From contig DHFW01000039.1 of NCBI GenBank assembly GCA_002402465.1, positions 18,885-70,830 on the forward strand: 51,946 nt of DNA, written 5' to 3'. This document shows positions 1 to 7,641 of this stretch, piece after piece. The DNA is from Bacteroidales bacterium UBA4814. Its GTDB lineage: Bacteria > Bacteroidota > Bacteroidia > Bacteroidales > UBA7960. Numbering within the stretch: the first letter of the stretch is position 1; the number at the start of each line of letters is the position of its first letter. The position numbers were made by a program, and so were the translations under genes. The notes beneath the pieces were generated by a model, which had not been told where the DNA came from, did not search any database, and worked only from the letters and a program-made list of their open reading frames with translations.

Positions 1-813
1 GAAGAATGGTTCCTCACCGAGGACTCCCTGCAGTTTGCACCCGATGAGTGGGCAGATTTTGCCCCACGACTGGAGCAGAACACCCGCAATGTGCTTGCTT
101 TGCTGGAGAAGCACCGGCAGCCGGCGGTGTTCTTTCTGCTGGGCTGGGTGGCGGAGCATTACCCGCAGCTGGTGCGCGACATCGCCTCCGCCGGACACGA
201 GATCGGCTATCACAGCTATCATCACCACCACAACGATGTGCTCACGCCCGAAGCCTTTGAAGACGACCTTATACGCGGCCTCGACCTGCTGGAAAAGCTC
301 ACCGGACAACGTCCTAAATATTACCGCTCGCCATACTTCAGCATGCATGCCGGCAACCTGTGGACCATCCCCATTTTGATAAAGCATGGCATCAAATTAA
401 GCAGTTCCATTCGCAACCTAAGAGGTCCGGAGGGGCAGCCACTTCCCGATGTACCCTTTCAGTGGGCGCATGAGGGCGACACCCTGTGGGAGTTTCCCCT
501 GGCCGGCGCGCGCCTGGCGGGGCTAAACATACCCTTCGCCGGCAGCGGATACTTCCGAATGCTGCCCAGCACCCTGGTGCAGCGCTTCACCCAAAGCCGC
601 AAATACAACATGTTCTACTTCCACCCGCGCGACTTCGACCCCGACCCGCCGCGATCAAAGCGCCTCAACCCAATGCGCAACCTCAAAAACACCTGGGGCA
701 CCACACGGGCACTGGCAAAACTCGAGAAGCTATTGCTAAGGAATGAGTTTTTGACACTTGGTGAGGCTATTAAGAGAGTGGAGAATGTTGAAACAGTAAA
801 AGTGTTTCAGTAA
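1..813 (+). CDS. polysaccharide deacetylase (NodB fold, exosortase-associated type), 5' truncated by window edge
   Basis: The frame is open from base 1, and its first visible residues (EEWF) match the start of the NodB domain in exosortase-associated deacetylases, so only a short N-terminus is missing. Visible features are a histidine-rich motif (HEIGYHSYHHHH, about residues 66-77 of the visible part), the YYRSPYFSM segment that corresponds to the R-(A/S)-P motif of carbohydrate esterase family 4, and a C-terminal FYFHPRDFDPDPPR segment like that of the DUF3473 extension. Family knowledge: such enzymes remove N-acetyl groups from exopolysaccharide and often sit near exosortases. The convergent neighbour at 1060-1674 is an exosortase-like protein, which supports this subtype. 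The substrate is not known. Confidence 0.85.
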   Translation, partial: EEWFLTEDSLQFAPDEWADFAPRLEQNTRNVLALLEKHRQPAVFFLLGWVAEHYPQLVRDIASAGHEIGYHSYHHHHNDVLTPEAFEDDLIRGLDLLEKLTGQRPKYYRSPYFSMHAGNLWTIPILIKHGIKLSSSIRNLRGPEGQPLPDVPFQWAHEGDTLWEFPLAGARLAGLNIPFAGSGYFRMLPSTLVQRFTQSRKYNMFYFHPRDFDPDPPRSKRLNPMRNLKNTWGTTRALAKLEKLLLRNEFLTLGEAIKRVENVETVKVFQ

Positions 814-1059
814 AAGCAGGCGGTAAGTCGCCCAGAAGGGGCAACCTAATTCAACCCAATGGCGACGCCTTGGGACTAAAGCACCTCAAGAAATTTACGC
901 CCTGTAAGGGCAAATTAAAAACAAACAAAAATAACCTGCCCTTTCAGGGCGCTCTTTTTGATTGTCACACTAAAACCCGGGACGTTGTCACCGGGCTGAA
1001 TTAAGCCGGGCCTTCAGCCCGAACCCAAAAAGAGCGGGACAAGCTCTCCAAAGGGGGAG
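814..1059. repeat. intergenic palindrome cluster
   Basis: No gene is seen. The stretch holds inverted repeats built around GCCCTGTAAGGGC / GCCCTTTCAGGGC (about 900-951) and CCGGGCTGAATTAAGCCGG followed by GGCCTTCAGCCC (about 992-1021). It ends in a partial copy of the CTCCAAAGGGGGAGTTAGAA element found elsewhere in the window. It separates two convergent genes, so some hairpins may act as terminators, but none has a clear T-run. Confidence 0.5.
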
Positions 1060-1674
1060 TTAGAACCTCGCGTCCTCGCTGCCTCGCTGCCTCGCTGCCT
1101 CGTTCCTAAAAAACCCTCCATACCGCTCCACCCACCACACCCACAGGGCGAAGATCACCACATAGAAGAAGGGCCGCAGAATCCAGTCGTGGCTGAAGTT
1201 CCAGTATTCGGGCTTCCAGATCAGGATCAGGCTAAGTACGATGATGCGAAACACATTGGTGAAGAACATAATGACCCAGCCGGTGGGGATAAACCACAAC
1301 TTTTGTTTCCAGGGACCGGGGAAGAGGATAAAAAGCACCGCGATCTGGTAAAACTGCTTGAAGCCCGAGCAGGAGTCGTTGACGGTGATATAGCCGTTGA
1401 CCTGCGGGAAAAGCATGGTGGTGGGAGGCGCCACTTCGATCTGCAAGCCCAGCACCCTGGTGTTGAACCACAGCGACTGCCGGAACACCTGCTCGGCCAG
1501 CCAGTTGGTGAGGTCGGCCACAAAACCCACCGACATGATCGCCTTGTTGAACTCCCAATAAAACTTGTGAAACACAAAAGTGATAATGGCAAACATCAGC
1601 ACGTTCACCAGCGGGCTGAGCCGGTGGCGGTGCAGCCAGTCCTTTAGCCGGAAGTATGTTGATTTAAGGTACAT
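1060..1674 (-). CDS. exosortase/archaeosortase-family transmembrane protease
   Basis: A 204-residue polytopic membrane protein. The start chosen is the ATG at 1674 (MYLKSTYF); the open frame runs to 1878, but that extension covers REP-like repeat DNA. The exosortase catalytic set is visible: Cys102 in NDSCSGFKQ, Arg143 in TNVFRII and His162 in NFSHDW, each beside or within hydrophobic segments. Family knowledge: exosortases cut and re-anchor or release proteins that carry a C-terminal motif/TM/basic tail, usually in species that make exopolysaccharide. Context fits: it converges with an exosortase-type polysaccharide deacetylase, and a 73-residue protein with a tripartite tail lies at 5882-6103. 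The specific Xrt subfamily cannot be assigned from sequence reading alone. Confidence 0.8.
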   Translation of the reverse strand: MYLKSTYFRLKDWLHRHRLSPLVNVLMFAIITFVFHKFYWEFNKAIMSVGFVADLTNWLAEQVFRQSLWFNTRVLGLQIEVAPPTTMLFPQVNGYITVNDSCSGFKQFYQIAVLFILFPGPWKQKLWFIPTGWVIMFFTNVFRIIVLSLILIWKPEYWNFSHDWILRPFFYVVIFALWVWWVERYGGFFRNEAARQRGSEDARF

Positions 1675-1824
1675 TTTGAAGCCGCAAAGATAATAAATTC
1701 GGGGACGCGAAGGAGCAAGGACGCGAACAAGCGAGGAAACGAAAAAAGTAGGTAGTAGGTAGGGAACTTGCGCAGGGCGCAGAAAAGAGCAGACCGGCGT
1801 GAAGGCGAAGGTATCGCGGAGGCT

Positions 1825-1905
1825 AAAGCCGCGTAGCGGCGATATTACGGTAGATTTGCAAAAAGCTCCAAACCCCAAAGCCGCATAGCGGCGAAATTAT
1901 TGGTG
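1825..1905 (+). repeat. paired REP-like hairpin element, copy 1
   Basis: Two hairpins, AAAGCCGCGTAGCGGCGA (from 1825) and AAAGCCGCATAGCGGCGA (from 1877), start 52 bp apart. Each is followed by an ATTA-type tail. Copies 2 and 3 at 12209-12300 and 17851-17933 keep the same arrangement and 52-53 bp spacing. Confidence 0.75.
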
Positions 1906-2296
1906 CAGGGCGCAGGAATTCGTCCGGCGAAGCGGGACCGCCCAAAAATAGCCCCGGGTCGCCCATTTTTAAAGCACCCGGGGCGGCGACTGACTGACGA
2001 CTTTAATTAAAAATCTGCGCAAATCCGCGTTGCCCGAAGGGCATCCGTTTAATCCGCGTTCCATTCGAAGAGCCCCCCGAAAAAATTAACAAAAAAATCA
2101 CCGCATTCCCTTGGTCAATCCGGCTGCTTTTTATAATTTAGACGATTATGCAGCCTATGTAACTAATTGAAAAGCAACAAACCACCAAAACCCGTTAAAA
2201 TCCGTATAATCCGTCCAAATCCGTGTAATCCAAAATTAAACCTGAACCGATCCGCTGGCAAGCGGAGAGCTCATGATCCGATGGCAAGCGGACACG

Positions 2297-2368
2297 CCTG
2301 AAACTTGGAACTTGAAACCTGAAACCTGAAACCTGAAACCTGAAACCTGAAACTTGAAACCTGAAACC
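2297..2368 (+). repeat. 7-bp tandem repeat (CTGAAAC)n
   Basis: About ten imperfect copies of CTGAAAC/CTTGAAAC stand directly in front of the T9SS cargo gene at 2386. Related units occur upstream of other genes in the window (about 7541, 7621, 11764, 12550). The tract is slippage-prone. Confidence 0.85.
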
Positions 2369-2385
2369 AATAAACCCTTTAACCT

Positions 2386-5300
2386 ATGAAAAAATCTACC
2401 TTTTTAAAAACTTTTACCCTCTTTGCAGGGTTGCTGTTCCTGGCCTCAAGTGGGTGGGGGCAGGGATTTGAAACTTTTGAAAATATGCCAACAACTTCCT
2501 CCAGTAGTTATTTGTCCAGGAGTTGGACTGGTACTGATGGGGTTACATGGACAGCCGAGGGAGCTAGGACTGACCAAACCATTGATGGAAAAGCCATTTG
2601 TTGGGGAAATTCCGGAACAACAAGAAATGTGATTTCTCCAACTTATTCTGGAGGGATGGGCACACTTTCTTTTGATTACGTCAGAGCATTTACAGGAACT
2701 TCCGCTCGTTCCTTGGAGGTTTATGTAAACGGAAACAAGATTGGTGAAACAATTACCGTTAGTCCTACATCTGATGTTGTGGTTAATTATTCTGAAACCA
2801 TAAATGTTGCAGGCAATGTGGTACTTGAAATTAGATCAACTGGAGCGGCCCAAGTAAAACTTGATAACATTTCCTGGACGGGCTATACATCTAGTGAACC
2901 TTTAATTTCTGTAAATCCTATTTCCCTCTCCGGCTTCACTTACGTTGAAGGCGAGGGCCCTTCGCAGATACAATCGTTTACAGTCAGTGGTTCCAACCTG
3001 ACGAATAATGTTACCATATCAATTCCTACAGATTTTGAAATTTCTTCTCAAACAGGAAATGATTTTGCTCCAGCGACAGAAAATATTATACTTGCTCAAG
3101 TTGAGGGAAGTGTTTCTGAAAGCACATTTTATGTTCGTCTTAAAGCGGGGCTTGCGGCCGGAAATTATAGTGAAACATTACAAATCACTTCGACCGGAGC
3201 GGAGACAAAGACGGTAGCAGTAAGCGGGGTAGTAGCTCCACCCCCCGCCCCTGTAGCAAGTTTTACCGAAACTGGATACCAGGAAAATTTCGATGGTTTC
3301 ACCGGAGAGGGGTTCTCTCCCAGCCCTGCAACAGGCAAGCTTCATAGCGGCAACTGGAGGGTTACCGGAATGTCAGATGGGGATGGAACCTTTGACGACA
3401 CCTATACTACAGGTGATTTTGCCCGGGGAACATCCACTGGAGGCGTTACTACTGGTGGTGTTTATGCTTTCACGGTTGCTGAAGGTGTTACTATTTTGGG
3501 CGTTCAACCCGGCGCTTCGGATTTTACCCCCGGGGCTTTCACATTAAAACTCGAAAACACCACCCAATCGACAATTGAATATCTGGACTTGAGTTATGAC
3601 ATATATGTTTACAACGACCAGGATAGATCCAGTTCTTTCAACTTTGCCTATTCTCTTGATGATGAAAACTACAATCAGGTTCCTGCCCTGGACTACACTA
3701 CCCCGGAAGCACTCGATGAGGCTCCTGTGTGGGTTAAGATTGAACGTTCAGCTACACTATTGGGGCTAAATTTTGAGCCGGGAAATTTCATATATCTCCA
3801 ATGGAACAGTGACGATGTTGGCGGAAGTGGCTCCAGGGATGAGTTTGGTTTAACCAATATCAGCCTTACAGAAGGCCAAGCCCCAATTTACTCCGTCACC
3901 TTCAACGTCGACATGAGCACTGCAATAAACTTTGATCCTGACCAAGATGATTTGTACATTACCGGGAATTTCTTTGGTTGGGCGCAGCCTGGCACGCAAC
4001 CTGAGAATCAAACAATGTCAAGAATTGATGACACCATGGTCTGGACAAAAACACTGGAGTTTGAAGCTAATGACGACTATCAGTATAAGTATTTCATCAA
4101 CAGTGGATGGGATGGCGGCGAATGGGGCGCAAATCCTAACCGCAAGATTGCTATTAGCCAGGACACCACTATTGAAGACCTTTTCAGTTATATTACATTT
4201 TCTGGTACAGGCAATATAGAAGATCCTCTTGCCTGGGATGCAGAACCCAAACCAATTGATGAATTTGGGGGGGTCTATAATGCAAATCTTTTGATTAAGG
4301 GAAGTGCAGTTGTAAATTCCGATATCATCGTCTATAACAATTTGATGATTTCACCCGCAGGAAACTTAACCGTTACCGAATCAGGTGCGTTTTCTGTTAA
4401 TGGTTTGTTGCAGAACAACGCCGGAGTAAGCGGCCTGGTGATCAAAGGAGGCGGCTCGCTGATCCACAATACCGCCGGAGTTTTAGCTACCGTGGAAGCT
4501 GATATTGCTGCAGCCACCAACTGGCCCGAAAGCAATGATGGATGGTTTATGATTTCCTCTCCCGTTGCCAATCAGGCCATAACCGGTGCATGGATTCCCG
4601 AAAGCGGTTACGATTTTTATGCCTGGGATGAGCCATTGCCCGGCACATGGCTGAACCAGAAAGTTAGCGAAAACAACATTACCCACTTTAACCCCACCCA
4701 GGGTTATCTTGTGGCTTATGCCCAGGAAGGTACCAAAACCTTTGCCGGTGCCCTGAACAATGGCGTTATTTCTGTTGGCCTAAACTTCAGTGGTGGAACA
4801 AAAAATGACTGGGAATACGAACCTGGCTGGAACCTGATCGGCAATCCCTATGCTTCTGGCATAAACTGGTCGGTATCTCCCGGAACCGGATTTGCCCAGT
4901 CCTCCGCAGCTGTTTACAACTCCATTAACTACGAGTACATTGAAGGCTACCTTCCGCCCAATCAGGGTTTCTTTGTATTGGCAAATGGCAATGCAAGCAC
5001 TTTCAATTTCGACAACAGCATGAGAACCCATGGTGGCGGTGACCCTGCCAAAGCCAATGAAACACCGGAAAGCCTGGTGCTTAGCTTGTCGAACGGAGCT
5101 TATGCAGACCCGGCAACCATACGCATACTCGATGGCACAGAATTCACCCGCGACTTCCGCGATGCCGTTAAGATGTTCAGCTTCGCCGATTTTATGCCGC
5201 AGCTTTATAGCTACACCACCGACCAGGTGCGGGTAGCTATAAACAGCGTGCCCAATATCAGCGAAGAGGTGGAGTTCACCCTGGGTCTGCGCATTCCCGC

Positions 5301-5730
5301 AGCAGGCGAGTACACTCTTTCGGCAAATGAGCTCAGCGGCGCCTTCCTGGCCAGTCCGCTCTACCTGCGCGACCTGCAAACCGGTGCGGTGCACAACCTG
5401 CAGCAATCGCCCGAATACAGCTTCCAGGCCACACAGGGCGACGATCCGGCACGTTTTATCATAAGCTTTGCTCAGCCCACCAACGTGCCCACCATCGGCG
5501 AAAGCCTGGTGAACATTTACACCTGGGGACAAACTCTGCATGTGAACTTTACCGAAGAGGCCTCCAACCGACTGCTGCAGGTCTATGACCTGAGCGGACG
5601 ACTGGTAATGAACCACAAGCTCAACCACGGACTGAACCACACCCAGCAACTCAATGTGGAGATGGGCGTGTATATCGTTCGAATCAGCAGCCCGGCGGGT
5701 GTAGCAACACAAAGGGTATTTGTGAGGTAA
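2386..5730 (+). CDS. T9SS-exported multidomain surface/secreted protein
   Basis: 1114 residues. Residues 1-26 are a signal peptide (MKKSTFLKTF..., ending SSGWGQ). Residues about 27-165 look like a beta-sandwich adhesion or carbohydrate-binding module, about 170-285 like an Ig-type domain, about 300-495 like a second beta-sandwich, and about 500-605 (YSVTFNVDMS... ITGNFFGW... YQYKYFINSGW) like a starch-binding/CBM20-type fold. The last about 75 residues (LLQVYDLSGRLV ... GVYIVRISSPAG ... FVR) are a clear type A T9SS sorting domain. Family knowledge: such proteins cross the outer membrane through T9SS and are released or anchored by PorU. No catalytic residues were recognised, so the ligand is unknown; the carbohydrate link is inferred from the CBM-like part. 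Confidence 0.85.
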   Translation: MKKSTFLKTFTLFAGLLFLASSGWGQGFETFENMPTTSSSSYLSRSWTGTDGVTWTAEGARTDQTIDGKAICWGNSGTTRNVISPTYSGGMGTLSFDYVRAFTGTSARSLEVYVNGNKIGETITVSPTSDVVVNYSETINVAGNVVLEIRSTGAAQVKLDNISWTGYTSSEPLISVNPISLSGFTYVEGEGPSQIQSFTVSGSNLTNNVTISIPTDFEISSQTGNDFAPATENIILAQVEGSVSESTFYVRLKAGLAAGNYSETLQITSTGAETKTVAVSGVVAPPPAPVASFTETGYQENFDGFTGEGFSPSPATGKLHSGNWRVTGMSDGDGTFDDTYTTGDFARGTSTGGVTTGGVYAFTVAEGVTILGVQPGASDFTPGAFTLKLENTTQSTIEYLDLSYDIYVYNDQDRSSSFNFAYSLDDENYNQVPALDYTTPEALDEAPVWVKIERSATLLGLNFEPGNFIYLQWNSDDVGGSGSRDEFGLTNISLTEGQAPIYSVTFNVDMSTAINFDPDQDDLYITGNFFGWAQPGTQPENQTMSRIDDTMVWTKTLEFEANDDYQYKYFINSGWDGGEWGANPNRKIAISQDTTIEDLFSYITFSGTGNIEDPLAWDAEPKPIDEFGGVYNANLLIKGSAVVNSDIIVYNNLMISPAGNLTVTESGAFSVNGLLQNNAGVSGLVIKGGGSLIHNTAGVLATVEADIAAATNWPESNDGWFMISSPVANQAITGAWIPESGYDFYAWDEPLPGTWLNQKVSENNITHFNPTQGYLVAYAQEGTKTFAGALNNGVISVGLNFSGGTKNDWEYEPGWNLIGNPYASGINWSVSPGTGFAQSSAAVYNSINYEYIEGYLPPNQGFFVLANGNASTFNFDNSMRTHGGGDPAKANETPESLVLSLSNGAYADPATIRILDGTEFTRDFRDAVKMFSFADFMPQLYSYTTDQVRVAINSVPNISEEVEFTLGLRIPAAGEYTLSANELSGAFLASPLYLRDLQTGAVHNLQQSPEYSFQATQGDDPARFIISFAQPTNVPTIGESLVNIYTWGQTLHVNFTEEASNRLLQVYDLSGRLVMNHKLNHGLNHTQQLNVEMGVYIVRISSPAGVATQRVFVR

Positions 5731-5750
5731 GAAGCAAGCCGCGTAGCACG

Positions 5751-5783
5751 AACTCCCCCTTTGGAGGGGGTTGGGGGGAGGTT
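5751..5783 (+). repeat. interspersed C5/G5 palindromic element
   Basis: A hairpin of CTCCCCCTTTGGAGGGGG followed by TTGGGGGGAGGTT. It is preceded by AAGCCGCGTAGCA, a fragment of the REP-like hairpin, as also happens at 50551-50599. Other copies in either orientation lie at about 7482-7523, 11816-11847, 12578-12614 and 50567-50599. Confidence 0.8.
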
Positions 5784-5881
5784 GCTGGAAAGCAATCAAT
5801 AGTGAAAGCGACAGAAAGCAACCTCCGATTTGAACTCATTGATTTACTATTTTCGACTTTAAGACTAAAAAAACCACACAT

Positions 5882-6103
5882 ATGAAAACGACTTTAAAAA
5901 AACTGATGATCCTTGGTGCGTTTGTGTTTATCTCAGGCTTGGCATTGGGGCAGCCACCTATTCCCGGTCAGCAGGGAGGCAGCGGTAATTCGCCTGCCGG
6001 CGGCGGCGCGCCCCTGGTGGGTGGCCTCGGCATTCTGCTGGCCCTGGCAGCCGGCTACGGCGCCAAAAAAGTTTACGATGCCCGCAAAGACCTGCGCAAA
6101 TAG
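5882..6103 (+). CDS. small secreted protein with exosortase-type C-terminal sorting tail
   Basis: 73 residues from ATG at 5882. Residues 1-23/24 are a signal peptide (MKTTLKKLMILGAFVFISGL, ending ALGQ). Residues 25-43 are a Gly/Pro-rich linker. Residues 44-61 (PLVGGLGILLALAAGYGA) form a short motif plus a hydrophobic helix, and the end (KKVYDARKDLRK) is basic. This three-part tail resembles the PID-CTERM/PEP-CTERM-like signals annotated on short Bacteroidota proteins. Only about 20 residues would remain after both cleavages. The exosortase-like gene 4 kb upstream is the natural candidate processor; that link is inference. A terminator follows at 6129-6162. Confidence 0.7.
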   Translation: MKTTLKKLMILGAFVFISGLALGQPPIPGQQGGSGNSPAGGGAPLVGGLGILLALAAGYGAKKVYDARKDLRK

Positions 6104-6128
6104 TTCATCGCGCAAATTCTGAAAAAGA

Positions 6129-6162
6129 CCCTCATCTGTCTGCAAGGACGGGTGGGGGTTTT
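6129..6162 (+). terminator. Rho-independent terminator after the small sorted protein
   Basis: A 12-bp stem with G-U pairs (CCCTCATCTGTC against GACGGGTGGGGG), a 6-nt loop and a TTTT tail, 25 bp after the stop codon. Confidence 0.7.
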
Positions 6163-6479
6163 GTTGTGAATGGGTGACTTAAGGGACGGGGAGACTTTAG
6201 CGAGGAAGCGAGGAAGCATAATTATGGCAACAACCAGAAATGAATAGGCACGACATTTATGTCGTGTTATCAGGCACCAACCAACATAGGGCTTTAGCCC
6301 AAACAATTTACACAGGACGAAGAACCGAGGAGGCGAGGACGCGATGATGAGAAGATTAGCAGATTCGAGGATTTGACGATTTTTCTGACGACTGATGACT
6401 GACATTTGTACAAAAAAAATCCGCGTAAATCCGCGTTGCCGAAGGCATCCGTTTCATCCGCGTTCCTAAAAAATATCAC
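6163..6479. repeat. intergenic repeat region
   Basis: No gene is supported. It contains a GGGCTTTAGCCC palindrome (about 6290-6301), ACGACATTTATGTCGT (about 6249-6264), and an ATCCGCGT-type degenerate tract (about 6419-6465) like those at 2008-2065 and 14469-14500. Confidence 0.55.
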
Positions 6480-7292
6480 CTAAAAAAATAATACCAGCAC
6501 TAAAATGCCTGCCAGCACGGCCGCCATCATCAGCCCGCTTTTCCGCGAAAGCGAAAACTCAAAAGCCGACTTAAGCAGGCGCGGGGTTTTTTCGGGCATG
6601 CTTACCACCGACAGGCTCAGGGCTACCAGGCTGAGGGCTAAAATGCCCGCCACCCAGAACAGGGAACCCACCGCCAAGGCATAGGGCAGGCTGAGAAGGG
6701 TGCCTGCAACAAAGGGCCACAGGAAAACGGGGCGGAAGTAATTCCGCTTTTTGCCATAGGTTTCGATGGCCGTGCGCGAACCGGAGATTTTCAGAAACAG
6801 GCTGACCCATAACGGACGAAACAGCAGGCTGATGCCAAAAAGCACCAGCACTATGGCCGCCCGCACGGATAAGGAAGGAAAAAACCAGGAAAAGGCCATG
6901 CCCAGCTCGTCGTTTATGAAAATGCCCGCCACCAGCCCAACAAAAAACAAATGCGCCGACAGAAAAGAAAACCAGGTGAGGAACAGCCGCAGCTTCATGT
7001 TAAACACCCGGAGCCGAAGTAACTGCCTGATGAGCAACAAGGCCAGCCCAAGGAAGAACAGGGTGCCCAGCACATACACCGTGATCACCTTGCCATCACT
7101 CCACACTGCAGAGCCCGCGGCATAGGGGTAGGCAATCCGGAGCAGTTGCCAGCTGAAGCTGAACGAAAACACTTTCAACAGCAGGGCCGTGAGCAGCACA
7201 TGCAAAACGCGCAGTGCCAGGCCAGCCACCACCATCATAAAAGCCGACCAGATTATCATCGGCCGGTACGTCTCAAAAAGCCTGAACTTCAT
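6480..7292 (-). CDS. polytopic inner-membrane protein of unknown function
   Basis: 270 residues from ATG at 7292 (MKFRLFETYRPM). Hydropathy by eye gives about seven membrane segments (about residues 12-40, 73-90, 100-128, 140-165, 193-215, 217-235 and 250-270). Short basic loops lie between them (RQLLRLRVFNMKLR; SGSRTAIETYGKKRNYFR). No catalytic motif, signal peptide or known domain was recognised. It stands alone on the minus strand between the exosortase/T9SS region and the sugar genes, and repeat DNA flanks it on both sides. Membrane-protein status is well supported; any functional tie to the neighbours would be guesswork. Confidence 0.75.
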   Translation of the reverse strand: MKFRLFETYRPMIIWSAFMMVVAGLALRVLHVLLTALLLKVFSFSFSWQLLRIAYPYAAGSAVWSDGKVITVYVLGTLFFLGLALLLIRQLLRLRVFNMKLRLFLTWFSFLSAHLFFVGLVAGIFINDELGMAFSWFFPSLSVRAAIVLVLFGISLLFRPLWVSLFLKISGSRTAIETYGKKRNYFRPVFLWPFVAGTLLSLPYALAVGSLFWVAGILALSLVALSLSVVSMPEKTPRLLKSAFEFSLSRKSGLMMAAVLAGILVLVLFF

Positions 7293-7641
7293 CTTTAGGT
7301 CATTCGTGGGAAGTATCCGTAAAATTAAACCAATTATTATTTCTGAGCAGACAAATCATATCATTTCAGTAAATTTGTGGGTTGACAAAAATCAAAACCA
7401 GCCGCCCCCAGGTTAAAACCAGGGGCTATTGATATCCAACCTCGAAAACTGAAACATGGAAACATAATCATTTTACCAAGGACCTCCTCCCCCCAACCCC
7501 CTCCAAAAAAGGGGGAGTTAGAAACCCAAAACCTTGAACCCCAACCGAGCCGAAGGCGAGCTCATGAACGAAGTGAACCGATCCCGCAATGGCGGGAGAG
7601 CTCAGCGAAGCTAATAAACCTTTAACCCCCAACCTCAAACC
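7293..7641. repeat. intergenic region with palindromes and low-complexity tracts
   Basis: No gene is seen. Elements are CCCCAGGTTAAAACCAGGGGCTATTGATAT-like at about 7405-7436 (a relative lies inverted at about 22845-22873), a C5/G5 element at 7482-7523, a CCCGCAATGGCGGG palindrome at about 7583-7596, and AACCTTGAACCCC-type repeats running into the start of the next gene. Confidence 0.65.

Larger units (their letters stand above)
1675..2385. repeat. 711-bp intergenic region made of several repeat families
   Basis: No coding frame is supported. From left to right it holds: a paired GCCGCGTAGCGGC / GCCGCATAGCGGC hairpin element (1825-1905), a CCCGGGTCGCC..GCACCCGGGGC palindrome (about 1951-1985), an ATCCGCGTT-type degenerate repeat (about 2008-2065, again about 2190-2238), GATCCG.TGGCAAGCGGA units (about 2249-2292), and a 7-bp tandem tract. 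The promoter for the following T9SS cargo gene is not obvious within it. Confidence 0.7.

Noticed and set aside
1060..1878. 272-residue version of the exosortase
   Set aside because: The extra N-terminal 68 residues are encoded by REP-like and low-complexity DNA; the conserved protein starts at 1674.
2297..2368. CRISPR array
   Set aside because: The repeats are 7 bp, contiguous and degenerate, without spacers; no cas gene is in the window.
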